From assembly GCA_052387815.1 (NCBI GenBank), contig JBQTIU010000019.1, forward strand, positions 1 to 24,628: a DNA stretch of 24,628 nucleotides. The letters are read 5' to 3'. Shown in pieces: positions 16,065-23,946 of this stretch. The DNA comes from JBQTIU01 sp052387815 (GTDB lineage Bacteria > Pseudomonadota > Alphaproteobacteria > CACIAM-22H2). A program made the position numbers and the translations under genes. Numbering within the stretch: the first letter of the stretch is position 1; each line of letters opens with the position of its first letter. The notes beneath the pieces were generated by a model. It had not been told where the DNA came from. It worked only from the letters and a program-made list of their open reading frames with translations, and searched no databases.

Positions 16065-16066
16065 GT

Positions 16067-16096
16067 CCGGGTTGGCCGGGTTGGCCGGGTTGCCGG
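16067..16096 (+). repeat. Short tandem repeat in the aprB leader
   Basis: The 9-mer CCGGGTTGG occurs at 16067-16075 and 16076-16084, followed by a partial copy CCGGGTTG and then CCGG. It lies in the untranslated leader between the aprBA promoter and aprB, just past the palindrome. No function is evident; it could be simple slippage or part of a leader structure. Confidence 0.5.
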
Positions 16097-16199
16097 CCTT
16101 GGCCTAAACTCCAACACGCTCAACCGTCCTGGCGGCCGCGACGACGGCCTGACTCGCGGCGGTTGACGGGGACTGGCGCCGGTTCAAGGGAGAGGTTAC

Positions 16200-16622
16200 A
16201 TGCCGACCTTCGTCCACACCGACAAATGCGATGGCTGCAAGGGCGGTCAGGTCGCCGTTTGCGCGTACATCTGTCCGCACGATCTGATGAAGCTCGATGT
16301 GGCGCGGATGAAGGCCTACAACCAGGAACCCGATCAGTGCTGGGAATGCCAGTGTTGCGTCAAGGCCTGCCCGCAACAGGCGATCGAGGTGCGCTCGTTC
16401 CAGGATTGGGTGCCGATGGGCGGGGCGGTGATCCCGCTGCGCACCGACAACACGATCCTGTGGACGATCAAGTTCCGTGACGGCGAGGTCAAGCGCTTCA
16501 AGTTCGCCAACCGGACCACCCCGGTCGGCTCGATCGATCCCTACGGCAACAAGCCGCCGCCGGGCGATCTCAACAGCCCGCATCTGTTCACCGAGTCGGG
16601 CAGGGCCCTGCCCGTCATCTGA
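16200..16622 (+). CDS. aprB: Adenylylsulfate (APS) reductase subunit beta
   Basis: A 140-aa ferredoxin-type subunit of dissimilatory APS reductase. It carries two [4Fe-4S] clusters that relay electrons between the AprA flavin and the Qmo/Hdr proteins. The first cysteine set is C10, C13, C21, C25 (CDGCKGGQVAVCAYICP); the second is C47, C50, C53, C57 (CWECQCCVKACP). The spacing of the first set, with eight residues inserted, is the AprB hallmark. Conserved FQDWVPMGGAVIPLRT and WTIKFRDGEVKRFKF segments follow, and then a tail that in known structures wraps around AprA. GGGAGAGG lies 4 nt before the ATG. It is followed by aprA after 73 bp. Confidence 0.97.
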   Translation: MPTFVHTDKCDGCKGGQVAVCAYICPHDLMKLDVARMKAYNQEPDQCWECQCCVKACPQQAIEVRSFQDWVPMGGAVIPLRTDNTILWTIKFRDGEVKRFKFANRTTPVGSIDPYGNKPPPGDLNSPHLFTESGRALPVI

Positions 16623-16695
16623 GGATGACGGCCAAGGGCGGCGCTTGGGCGCTGCCAACGCACAAGGTCTCAAGCTCGAGGGGACGCGTCGATTC

Positions 16696-18615
16696 ATGAG
16701 TCAGGGTACGTTCGGCAATCCGGAAATCGTCGAAGTCAAGACCGATATTCTCATCGTCGGCGGCGGCATGGCGGCCTGCGGCACCGCCTACGAGGCCAAA
16801 CGCTGGGCCGGCGACGACGTGAAGGTCATCCTGGCTGACAAGGCGGCGACGGACCGCTCCGGCGCCGTCGCGCAAGGGCTGTCGGCGATCAACACCTATC
16901 TCGGCGAGCACACCCCGGAAGACTATGTCCGCATGGTCTCGGCCGATCTGATGGGCATCACGCGCGACGATCTGGTGTTCGACGTCGGCCGGCATGTCGA
17001 CGACACCGTGCACCTGTTCGAGGAGTGGGGACTGCCGATCTGGAAGAGCAAGGGCAGCGAGGGCGTGGCGCTCAAGGACGGCGGCAAGCCGGTGCGCTCG
17101 GGCCGCTGGCAGATCATGATCAACGGCGAGAGTTACAAGCCGATCGTCGCCGAGGCGGCGAAGAAGGCGCTCGGCATCGACAACCTCTACGAGCGCATCT
17201 TCATCGTCAAACTGCTGCTCGACGCCAAAGAGGACAACCGGATCGCCGGCGCAATCGGCCTGTCGGTGCGCGAGGACAAGCTTTACGTCATCCGCGCCAA
17301 CGCCATCCTCATCGCCTGCGGGGGCGCGGTCAACGTCTTCCGCCCGCGCTCGACCGGGGAAGGCATGGGGCGCACCTGGTACCCGGTGTGGAACTCGGGC
17401 TCGACCTACGCCATGGCCGCCGAGGTCGGCGCCGAGATGACGATGATGGAGAACCGCTTCGTCCCGACCCGCTTCAAGGACGGCTACGGCCCGGTCGGCG
17501 CCTGGTTCCTGTTGTTCAAGTCGAAGGCCGTGAACGGCCTCGGCGAAGACTACATGAAGAAGAACGCCCACATGCTGGCGGAGTTCGCCCCCTACGACAA
17601 GGCGGCGGTGGTGCCGACCTGCCTGCGCAACCACGCCATGCTGCACGAGATGAAGGAGGGCCGCGGCCCGATCATGATGGACACCCCGGCCGCCATGAAG
17701 GCGCTCGGCGCCAACATGACGCCGAAGGAGTTCAAGCATCTCGAAAGCGAGGCGTGGGAGGACTTCCTCGACATGTGCATCGGCCAGGCCGGGGTGTGGG
17801 CGGGAATGAACATCCGCCCGGAGGAACACGCCTCCGAGCTGATGCCGACCGAGCCCTATCTGCTGGGCAGCCATTCGGGATGCTGCGGCATTTGGGTGTC
17901 GGGTCCGGAAGACCTGAATTCGCCGCCCGAATGGCGCTGGGGCTACAACCGCATGACCACGGTCAAGGGCCTGTTCACCGCCGGCGACGGCGTCGGCGCG
18001 TCCGGCCACAAATTCTCCTCCGGCTCGTATACCGAGGGCCGCATCGCGGGCAAGGAGATGGTGCGGTTCGTGCGCGACCATCGGGGCTTCGACCCGACGG
18101 TCAAGGGCGACATCAAGGCGATCGCCGAAGAAATCTACAGGCCGGTGCGCAACTATCTCGCGCACAAGGACAAGACGACCCACGAGGACATCAACCCCCA
18201 CTACATCCTGCCGCGCAACCTGCAGATGCGGCTCATGAAGCTGATGGACGAGTACGTGGCCGGCACCTCCACCTACTACGTCACCAACGGCAAGCTCCTG
18301 GGCATGGGGCTCAACTACATGACCATGCTCAAGGCGGACAGCAAGAACATGCGCGCCAAGGACCTGCACGAGCTGCTGCGGGCGTGGGAGAACTATCACC
18401 GCATCATCGCCGCCGAGTTGCATCTGCGGCACATCCTGTTCCGCGAGGAGACCCGCTACCCGGGCTTCTACTACCGCGCCGACTTCCCCAAGCTCGACGA
18501 CGCCAACTGGAAGTGCTTCGTCAACTCGCGGATCGATCCGCAGACCGGGGAGTGGACGATGATGAAGAGGCCGCACAAGGACCTCGTGCCGAAGGTCTAC
18601 GGCGCCGCGCATTGA
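16696..18615 (+). CDS. aprA: Adenylylsulfate (APS) reductase subunit alpha
   Basis: A 639-aa FAD catalytic subunit, the usual length. It interconverts APS plus two electrons with sulfite and AMP. FAD-binding GGGMAACG is at residues 22-29 and DRSGAVAQGLSAIN follows near 53. Typical AprA blocks are EEWGLPIW, GRWQIMINGESYK, IACGGAVNVFRPRS, GRTWYPVWNSGSTY, NRFVPTRFKDGYGPVGAW, GSHSGCCGIWVSGP (with the active-site region histidine) and FTAGDGVGASGHKFSSGS. The ATG at 16696 gives the conserved short N-terminus. A purine-rich GAGGGG lies about 13 nt upstream, rather far, so the real ribosome site is unclear. Which aprBA lineage it belongs to needs a tree; the Qmo partner suggests the Qmo-linked lineage. 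Confidence 0.98.
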   Translation: MSQGTFGNPEIVEVKTDILIVGGGMAACGTAYEAKRWAGDDVKVILADKAATDRSGAVAQGLSAINTYLGEHTPEDYVRMVSADLMGITRDDLVFDVGRHVDDTVHLFEEWGLPIWKSKGSEGVALKDGGKPVRSGRWQIMINGESYKPIVAEAAKKALGIDNLYERIFIVKLLLDAKEDNRIAGAIGLSVREDKLYVIRANAILIACGGAVNVFRPRSTGEGMGRTWYPVWNSGSTYAMAAEVGAEMTMMENRFVPTRFKDGYGPVGAWFLLFKSKAVNGLGEDYMKKNAHMLAEFAPYDKAAVVPTCLRNHAMLHEMKEGRGPIMMDTPAAMKALGANMTPKEFKHLESEAWEDFLDMCIGQAGVWAGMNIRPEEHASELMPTEPYLLGSHSGCCGIWVSGPEDLNSPPEWRWGYNRMTTVKGLFTAGDGVGASGHKFSSGSYTEGRIAGKEMVRFVRDHRGFDPTVKGDIKAIAEEIYRPVRNYLAHKDKTTHEDINPHYILPRNLQMRLMKLMDEYVAGTSTYYVTNGKLLGMGLNYMTMLKADSKNMRAKDLHELLRAWENYHRIIAAELHLRHILFREETRYPGFYYRADFPKLDDANWKCFVNSRIDPQTGEWTMMKRPHKDLVPKVYGAAH

Positions 18616-18692
18616 TGCGGGCAGTGCCATGACCCGCCGTCGGCCGGGGAGCCGGCGGCCGGAGTCCCCCCGGCGCCCTGGTTCGCTGATCG

Positions 18693-18715
18693 TGCCACCC
18701 GCGAGGGGCGTGGCA
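18693..18715 (+). other. Stem-loop in the aprA-ykgJ spacer
   Basis: TGCCAC (18693-18698) pairs with GTGGCA (18710-18715), and inner CC/GG pairs may extend the stem. It ends a few bases before the AAAGGGG ribosome site of the next gene. It could affect translation or processing between aprA and the cysteine-cluster gene. There is no T-run. Confidence 0.3.
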
Positions 18716-18732
18716 ATCGAAAGGGGTGCGTC

Positions 18733-19677
18733 ATGAGCGATCTTCCGCCCTCGACCGAAGCGCAGGAACTGGCCGAGATCGACCAGCAGGCGCAACGGCC
18801 GAGCGAGGCGCCGGGGGTCGAGTTCAAAGTCTTCGACGCGGTGCGCAGCCAAGTCCCCAATCCGGTCGAACCGGTGCGGCTCAAGCCGGACGACACGTTC
18901 CGCTTCCGCTGCCATCGCGGCGTGTCGTGCTGGAATGTCTGCTGCCACGGCGCCGATGTCACGCTGACCCCTTACGACATCGTGCGCTTGTGCCGGCGTC
19001 TCGGCATCCGGGCGCGCGAATTCCTCGCGCGCTACGCGGTTCCCGCCTTCCACGACCATGCCGGTATGCCGGTGGCCAAGCTGAAAATGGGCGGCGCCGA
19101 CGGCAAGGGGCCTTGCTCCTTTCTCGCGGAGGAAGGCTGCACGGTCTACGCCGACCGGCCGGCGAGCTGTCGCTACTACCCGCTGGGCGTGGTGTCGATG
19201 CAGAGGAAGGACGGCCCGGGGACGGAGGATTTTTGCTTCATCGTCCGCGAGCCCCATTGCCGCGGCCATGACGAGGCCAAGACGCAGACCGTCGCCGAGT
19301 TTCGCGACGAGCAGGGCGTCGATCCCTACGACCGGATCGATCGCGGCTGGACCGACATCCTGATGAAGCTGGCGTCATGGAAGTGCGTCGGCGGGCCGCA
19401 GGGCAAGGCGCCCTCGCCTCAGACCATGAAAATGTTCTTCCTGGCCTCGACCGATGTCGACGAATTCCGCCGCTTCGTCTTCGAGTCAAGGTTCCTCGAC
19501 ACCTACGTGATCTCCCCCGAAGCGCTCGAACTGATCAAGACGGACGACGCGGCCCTGCTCCAGCTCGGCTTCGACTGGCTGAAGAACGTGCTGTTCAACG
19601 AGCCGACGATCAACATGAAGGAGGAGGTGCTGCAGCGGGCGATTGCCACCGCCCGCAGCGAGCTGGGCGGCGCCTGA
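18733..19677 (+). CDS. YkgJ-family cysteine-cluster protein downstream of aprBA
   Basis: A 314-aa protein with the CxxxxxCxxxCC-type cluster of the YkgJ family: C60, C66, C70, C71 in RCHRGVSCWNVCCHGADV. Further cysteines are in GPCSFLAEEGCTVYADRPASCRYYPLG, the usual second half of the motif. Family members are thought to bind zinc or an iron-sulfur cluster and have no settled function. A C-terminal extension of about 130 residues (DRGWTDILMKLASWKCVGGP...) is not a domain I can name. There is no signal peptide, so it is cytoplasmic. AAAGGGG lies 6 nt before the ATG. It is 117 bp after aprA on the same strand and may be co-transcribed. A role in maturing or assisting AprBA is possible but unproven. 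Confidence 0.85.
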   Translation: MSDLPPSTEAQELAEIDQQAQRPSEAPGVEFKVFDAVRSQVPNPVEPVRLKPDDTFRFRCHRGVSCWNVCCHGADVTLTPYDIVRLCRRLGIRAREFLARYAVPAFHDHAGMPVAKLKMGGADGKGPCSFLAEEGCTVYADRPASCRYYPLGVVSMQRKDGPGTEDFCFIVREPHCRGHDEAKTQTVAEFRDEQGVDPYDRIDRGWTDILMKLASWKCVGGPQGKAPSPQTMKMFFLASTDVDEFRRFVFESRFLDTYVISPEALELIKTDDAALLQLGFDWLKNVLFNEPTINMKEEVLQRAIATARSELGGA

Positions 19678-19715
19678 GCCGCACGCTTGGCGCGCGCGCT
19701 CCCTGACCCGAGGCC

Positions 19716-21140
19716 TCATCTCACCAACTCTTCGAAGCTTTGCGGGGCCGGGGAGATGGTGCGGAACTGGTCGCGGCGGACCTCGAGCACGGCGAGGGCG
19801 CGTTCGATCGTCCCGTCTGGGCGCAGCCGGAAGATGCCGTCGAGGCCGGCGAATCCCGCCGGGTTGGTGAGCGAAGCGGCCGAGAAATCGGCGCCCCCCG
19901 CCAGGCTCGCGGCCAGTGCCACCGCGTCGTAGGCAAGCGTGGCAAGCCGCGGCGGCTCGCTGCCGTAGAGGGCGCGGAAACGCTTGACGAAGTCGGCCCG
20001 CGCCTCGGGGGGCGCGGCCGCGAACCAGGCCCCGATGAGGGCCGGCTCGCGCCCCAGGCGCGGGTCTTCCCACGGCGCCGTGCCCAGCAACCGGATGCGC
20101 GCGGGGTCGATGTCGTAGTAGGGCAAGAGCGGCGCGAGGGCGAGCAGCCGGTCGCCGAAATCGGGCAGCAGGACCGAGTCGAACCGGACCTCGCCAAGGA
20201 CCCCCTCGGGCCCCAGCCGGCGCAGGGCCTCGCGGCTGGCCTCGTCGTCGCGCGCCTCGAGCGCTCGGCGCTGGGCGAGAAGGCCGGCGCGCCTGCTCTC
20301 GTGGGCGGCGAGCCGGCGGACTACCGGCGTGGCGTCGCCGGCCTCGGGATCGTAGCGCTCGACCACCACCACTTGGCCGCCGACCCGTGCCGCCGCGCGC
20401 TGCAGCGCGTCCTCGACCACGGCGCCGAACGGGCTCATGGGGACGAGGGCCGCATAGCGCGACAGACCGCGCGCGCGGGCGAAGTCGATGATGCGGTCGA
20501 TCTGCGCCTGCGGAGGAAGCCCTAGAATGTAGGTGCCGGGCGCGGCCACCGCGCGGTCGTTCGACAGGCTCAAGACGTTGACGCGCCGCGGCGCGGCGAG
20601 CGCCGCCACCGCCGGCACTTCGGCGGCGAACAACGGACCGACGAGCAGCCGCGCGCCCGCCCCGAGCACCTGTTCGGCGGCCCTGGCCGCGCCCTCGGCA
20701 GTGCCGCCCGTATCGCGTGGCAGCAAGGTGAGCGCCGGTCCGCCGACCTCGAACAGCGCCAGCTGGGCGGCATCGAGCATGGCGCGCCCGAGCGCCGCGC
20801 TGGGGCCTGATAGCGGCAGCAGGACCCCAATCCGGAGCGGGGTGGCCGCGGCCAGCGGCGCCGGCGCTGCCGCCGCGGCGGCGGGCGCTGCGGCCGGCTG
20901 GCCGACCGCGGCGGGCGGCGGCGGGCGTGCCGCCGGCCGTGCCGCCGGCGGGGCGGGCAGTGCCGGGCGTGCCGCCGCCGGGGCGGGCGGCGGGGCGGAT
21001 GGCGGGGAGACCTGCACCGGGCGCCGAGCTTGAAAGCCTCCGCCGGGACCGATTAGGTTGCCGCCTTCGCAGGCGCCGAGCGCCAAGCAGGCCAACCAGA
21101 TGCGGGCGGCGGGCTTGATGCGGCCGAGACGGGCGAGCAA
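19716..21140 (-). CDS. lpoA: Penicillin-binding protein activator, LpoA-like lipoprotein
   Basis: A 474-aa outer-membrane-type lipoprotein. A signal peptide ends in the lipobox LGAC with the lipidated C24. A Pro/Ala-rich linker of about 70 residues (25-95) follows, long enough to reach from the membrane towards peptidoglycan. From about residue 100 the protein is a type-1 periplasmic-binding fold: LRIGVLLPLSGPSAALGRAMLDAAQLAL, LVGPLFAAEVPAVAALA, VNVLSLSND and the C-terminal LATLAYDAVALAASL. The family activates PBP1-type peptidoglycan synthases. The start is TTG at 21140 with GGAGGA 4 nt upstream; no in-frame ATG fits before the signal peptide. Its divergence from rsmI is the conserved yraM-yraL arrangement. 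Confidence 0.88.
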   Translation of the reverse strand: MLARLGRIKPAARIWLACLALGACEGGNLIGPGGGFQARRPVQVSPPSAPPPAPAAARPALPAPPAARPAARPPPPAAVGQPAAAPAAAAAAPAPLAAATPLRIGVLLPLSGPSAALGRAMLDAAQLALFEVGGPALTLLPRDTGGTAEGAARAAEQVLGAGARLLVGPLFAAEVPAVAALAAPRRVNVLSLSNDRAVAAPGTYILGLPPQAQIDRIIDFARARGLSRYAALVPMSPFGAVVEDALQRAAARVGGQVVVVERYDPEAGDATPVVRRLAAHESRRAGLLAQRRALEARDDEASREALRRLGPEGVLGEVRFDSVLLPDFGDRLLALAPLLPYYDIDPARIRLLGTAPWEDPRLGREPALIGAWFAAAPPEARADFVKRFRALYGSEPPRLATLAYDAVALAASLAGGADFSAASLTNPAGFAGLDGIFRLRPDGTIERALAVLEVRRDQFRTISPAPQSFEELVR

Positions 21141-21153
21141 GGGGTCCTCCCAA

Positions 21154-22026
21154 GTGAACGAGTCGAGCGGCGCGGCTGAGCGGCGTAAGCCGGACCCTGG
21201 TCTTTACGTCGTCTCGACGCCGCTCGGCAACCTCGGCGATATCACGGCCCGCGCCATCGCCGTACTGTCGGGTGTGGACCTGGTCGCCTGCGAGGATACC
21301 CGCGTGACGCGGAAGTTGTTGGCGGCACTCGGGATTCCGTCCCCTCGCCTGGTCCGCTACGACGATCGCGCCGGCGCGGAAGCGGTTTTCATTCAAGCCA
21401 TCCAGAATGGCAAAACTGTGGCGCTGGTCGCCGACGCCGGCACGCCGTTGATCGCCGATCCCGGCTACCGGCTGGTCCGCGCGGCGCACGCGGCGGGGGT
21501 CAAGGTGAGCGCGGTCCCCGGCCCGTCGGCGGCGATGGCGGCGGCGGCGGTCGCGGGCCTGCCTTGCGAGCGCCTGCTGGTGTGCGGTTTTTTACCCACC
21601 AAGGCGGGGGGGCGCGCCCGCGCACTGGCCGAGCTCAAGACCGTCCCCGCGACCCTGGTGTTCTTCGAGGCGCCCCACCGCCTGCCGGCGAGCCTGGCCG
21701 CGATGGCCGCAGTGCTGGGGCAGCGCGAAGCGGCCGTGGTGCGCGAACTCACCAAGCTTTTCGAGGAGATCAGGCGCGCCAGCCTGCCCGAGCTCGCCGC
21801 CCACTACGCCGGCCGCGCCCCCAAAGGGGAAATCGTGGTCGTCGTCGCCCCGCCGGCGAGCGCGGAACGCGAGGTGGACAGCGCCGATCTCGCGGCGCGC
21901 CTTGAGGACGCGCTCGCCACCATGAGCCTCAAGGACGCCGCCGCCGCGGTCGCGGCGGCGACCGGGCTGTCGCGCCGGCTCGTCTATGCCCGCGCCCTCG
22001 AGCTGGGGCGCAGGACGCGCCCATGA
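21154..22026 (+). CDS. rsmI: 16S rRNA 2'-O-ribose methyltransferase RsmI
   Basis: A 290-aa SAM-dependent methyltransferase that 2'-O-methylates C1402 of 16S rRNA. Motifs are LYVVSTPLGNLGDITARA near residue 17, ACEDTRVTRKLL, ALVADAGTPLIADPGYRLVRAA, AVPGPSAAMAA, FFEAPHRL, and VVRELTKLFEE with PKGEIVVVV. The GTG at 21154 is chosen: AAGGGG lies about 9 nt upstream and earlier starts would run into lpoA. Only 13 bp separate it from the divergent lpoA start. Its stop overlaps the yraN start as ATGA. Confidence 0.95.
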   Translation: MNESSGAAERRKPDPGLYVVSTPLGNLGDITARAIAVLSGVDLVACEDTRVTRKLLAALGIPSPRLVRYDDRAGAEAVFIQAIQNGKTVALVADAGTPLIADPGYRLVRAAHAAGVKVSAVPGPSAAMAAAAVAGLPCERLLVCGFLPTKAGGRARALAELKTVPATLVFFEAPHRLPASLAAMAAVLGQREAAVVRELTKLFEEIRRASLPELAAHYAGRAPKGEIVVVVAPPASAEREVDSADLAARLEDALATMSLKDAAAAVAAATGLSRRLVYARALELGRRTRP

Positions 22027-22412
22027 CCGGGGATGCGGGTCGCCAGCGCGCCGGCGCCGAGGCCTGGGGCCGGCGTGCCGAATGGCTCGCCGCCTGGCGA
22101 CTGAGGCTGGCCGGCTACCGCATCCTCGCCCGCCATGTCCGCACCCCGGTGGGCGAGATCGACCTCATCGCCCGCCGCGGCGACTGTCTCATCTTCGTCG
22201 AGGTCAAGGCGCGCGCCGCTCTCGACGCCGCCGCCCGGGCGCTGGGCCCCTCGCAGATGCGTCGCATCCGCCGCGCCGCCGAGGCGTTCCTCGCCACCCG
22301 GCCCGACCTCAGGGGCCTCACCCTGCGCTTCGATGCCTTGCTGGTCGCGCCCGGGCGGCTGCCGCGCCACATCGTCGACGCTTGGCGCGACTCGGAGTCG
22401 CGTATTATATAA
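22023..22412 (+). CDS. yraN: YraN family protein (UPF0102, nuclease-like fold)
   Basis: A 129-aa UPF0102 protein, the typical length. The restriction-endonuclease-like core is visible as GEIDLIARRGDCLIFVEVKAR, with D47, E60 and K62 in the E/D..ExK pattern of that fold. W15GRRAEWLAAWRLRLAGYRI is the family's N-terminal helix region. The biochemical role is not established. It is coupled to rsmI by a 4-bp overlap, the normal order in Proteobacteria. The last codons contain the palindrome and TATA-like sequence listed next. Confidence 0.93.
   Translation: MTGDAGRQRAGAEAWGRRAEWLAAWRLRLAGYRILARHVRTPVGEIDLIARRGDCLIFVEVKARAALDAAARALGPSQMRRIRRAAEAFLATRPDLRGLTLRFDALLVAPGRLPRHIVDAWRDSESRII
22382..22411 (+). 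promoter_or_regulatory. Candidate promoter with palindrome before the BON lipoprotein
   Basis: TTGGCG (22382-22387) is followed by TATATA (22406-22411) after 18 nt, or by TATTAT (22403-22408) after 15. The spacer contains the exact palindrome GCGACTC-G-GAGTCGC (22386-22400). It lies in the last codons of yraN, with a start point near 22418 and the next ATG at 22450. No T-run follows, so a terminator is less likely. Confidence 0.35.
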
Positions 22413-22449
22413 AGAGCGGCGTTCGAGCCCCGTCGAGGAGGTAGGTCCG

Positions 22450-23067
22450 ATGTCCGCATTCCGCCGCCTGGCATTGTTCGCCCTGCTGGTATCGTGCGGC
22501 CTGGCGCTCGGCGCCTGCGTCGAGTCCACGGTGGTCGGCGTCGGCGCCACGGCCGGCGTGGCCGCGGCCCAGGAGCGCGGCATCAAGGGGGCGGTGAGCG
22601 ACACCGCGATCGGCATCGAGATCAATCATTACTGGCTGCAGAAAGACCACACCTTCCTCCTCACCCTCTACCTGCAGATCCACGAGGGCCGCGTCCTGGT
22701 CACCGGCACGGTCAAGGACCCGCAGGCGCGCGCCGATGCCATTCAGCTCGCCTGGCAGGCGAGCGGAGTCCGCGAAGTGCTCAATGAGATCGAGGTGGCG
22801 ACCGCGGGCGACATCGGCGCCTATGCCCGCGACGTCGCCGCCTCGGCCGAGCTGCGCGCCCGCCTGTTGGTGGCCAGGGAGGTATCCTCGGTCAACTATC
22901 ACGTCGAGACGGTGGGCGGCGTCGTCTATCTGATCGGCGTCGCCCAGGACCAGGCCGAGCTCGATCGCGTGCTCGACATCGCCCGCAACCTTCGCAACGT
23001 GCGCCGGGTGGTGAGCCACGTCCTCATGAAGGACGACCCGCGCCGCTTCCGGCCGCCGCCGGCCTGA
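22450..23067 (+). CDS. BON-domain lipoprotein (DolP/YraP-like)
   Basis: A 205-aa lipoprotein. The signal peptide MSAFRRLALFALLVSCGLALGAC ends in lipobox LGAC with C23 as the lipid site, so it is probably anchored in the outer membrane. Two BON domains follow. The first, about 45-120, contains HEGRVLVTGTVKDPQARADAIQLAW and VREVLNEIEV. The second, about 125-195, contains VNYHVETVGGVVYLIGVAQDQ and VRRVVSHV. This is the DolP/YraP layout, involved in envelope integrity, and E. coli keeps dolP in the same lpoA-rsmI-yraN neighbourhood. GAGGAGG lies 8 nt before the ATG. Identity with DolP is inferred from domains and position, so no symbol is given. Confidence 0.88.
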   Translation: MSAFRRLALFALLVSCGLALGACVESTVVGVGATAGVAAAQERGIKGAVSDTAIGIEINHYWLQKDHTFLLTLYLQIHEGRVLVTGTVKDPQARADAIQLAWQASGVREVLNEIEVATAGDIGAYARDVAASAELRARLLVAREVSSVNYHVETVGGVVYLIGVAQDQAELDRVLDIARNLRNVRRVVSHVLMKDDPRRFRPPPA

Positions 23068-23078
23068 GGCGGCCGCCC

Positions 23079-23909
23079 ATGGGCGCGGCCAGCGAACCCG
23101 TGGGCCTGCTGCGCGCCGCCGGGCGCGCCGAGGACGCCGCCATCGACCTCGCCGGCACCGCGCTTGCGCTCGCCTCCCTCGACCATCCGGGGGCCGACCT
23201 GCGGCCCTACCGCGAGCATCTGGCGGCGCTGGCCCAGGCGCTCGGCGCCGAGGCCGGGCAGCGCGGGGCCGGGCTCGCGGCGCGGCTGGCCGCCTTGGGC
23301 GCGGTCCTCGTCGAGGGCTTCGGCTACCAGGGCGCGCGCGAGGATTATGACGACCTCGCCAACGCCGACCTCATGCGGGTGATCGACCGACGCCGCGGCC
23401 TGCCAGTGGCGCTTTCCATCCTGTGGCTGCATGCCGGCCGCGCCCAGGGCTGGACCATGACCGGCCTCAACTTCCCGGGCCATTTCCTGATCCGGCTCGA
23501 GGGCGCCGGCGAGGGCGCGATTCTCGACCCGTTCAACGCCGGACGACGGATGGCCCACAGCGATCTCCGCGACCTCTTGAAGGCGATGACCGGGGCGCCG
23601 GAGCTGGCGCCCGAGCATTGCGCCCCGGTCGGCAACCGCGCGCTCCTGCTGCGCCTTCAGAACAACATCAAGCTGCGCCTGCTGCGCCAGGCGAATTTCG
23701 CCGGCGCCGCGACGGCCCTCGAACGGATGACGCTGATCGCGCCGGCCGAGCCGTCGCTGTGGCATGAATGCGGCCTCGTCCACGCCCGGCTCGGCAACCT
23801 CCGCGCCGCGCTCGGCGCGCTCGAGGAAGCGCTGCGGCTTGCGGGCAGCGAGGCTTCGCGCCATCGTATCGAGCAGGAGCTTGCCGAGCTCAAGGGCCGG
23901 CTCAACTGA
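23079..23909 (+). CDS. SirB1-family transglutaminase-like protein with TPR
   Basis: A 276-aa protein of the SirB1/UPF0162 family. The transglutaminase-like core shows GYQGAREDYDDLANADLMRVIDRRRGLPVALSILWLHAGRAQGW, then TGLNFPGHFLIRL and ILDPFNAGR. The cysteine of active transglutaminases is replaced in this block (GLPVALS), as is usual for SirB1 members, so it may not be catalytic. The C-terminus (about 190-270) carries TPR-like helices (NNIKLRLLRQANFAGAATALERMTLIAP...LWHECGLVHARLGNLRAALGALEEAL). It is cytoplasmic and starts 11 bp after the BON gene, probably in the same operon. Function is unknown. Confidence 0.9.
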   Translation: MGAASEPVGLLRAAGRAEDAAIDLAGTALALASLDHPGADLRPYREHLAALAQALGAEAGQRGAGLAARLAALGAVLVEGFGYQGAREDYDDLANADLMRVIDRRRGLPVALSILWLHAGRAQGWTMTGLNFPGHFLIRLEGAGEGAILDPFNAGRRMAHSDLRDLLKAMTGAPELAPEHCAPVGNRALLLRLQNNIKLRLLRQANFAGAATALERMTLIAPAEPSLWHECGLVHARLGNLRAALGALEEALRLAGSEASRHRIEQELAELKGRLN

Positions 23910-23946
23910 CGTGCCATTTGCGTAGGCATGGTTACGGGGCGATCCC

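Noticed and set aside
18630..18662. GC-rich imperfect inverted repeat after aprA as a terminator
   Set aside because: The stem has mismatches, no T-run follows, and such GC repeats arise easily by chance here.
16615..19269. Long open frame on the minus strand, antisense to aprA and the cysteine-cluster gene
   Set aside because: It is the codon-shadow of highly conserved AprA, with no recognisable protein signature.
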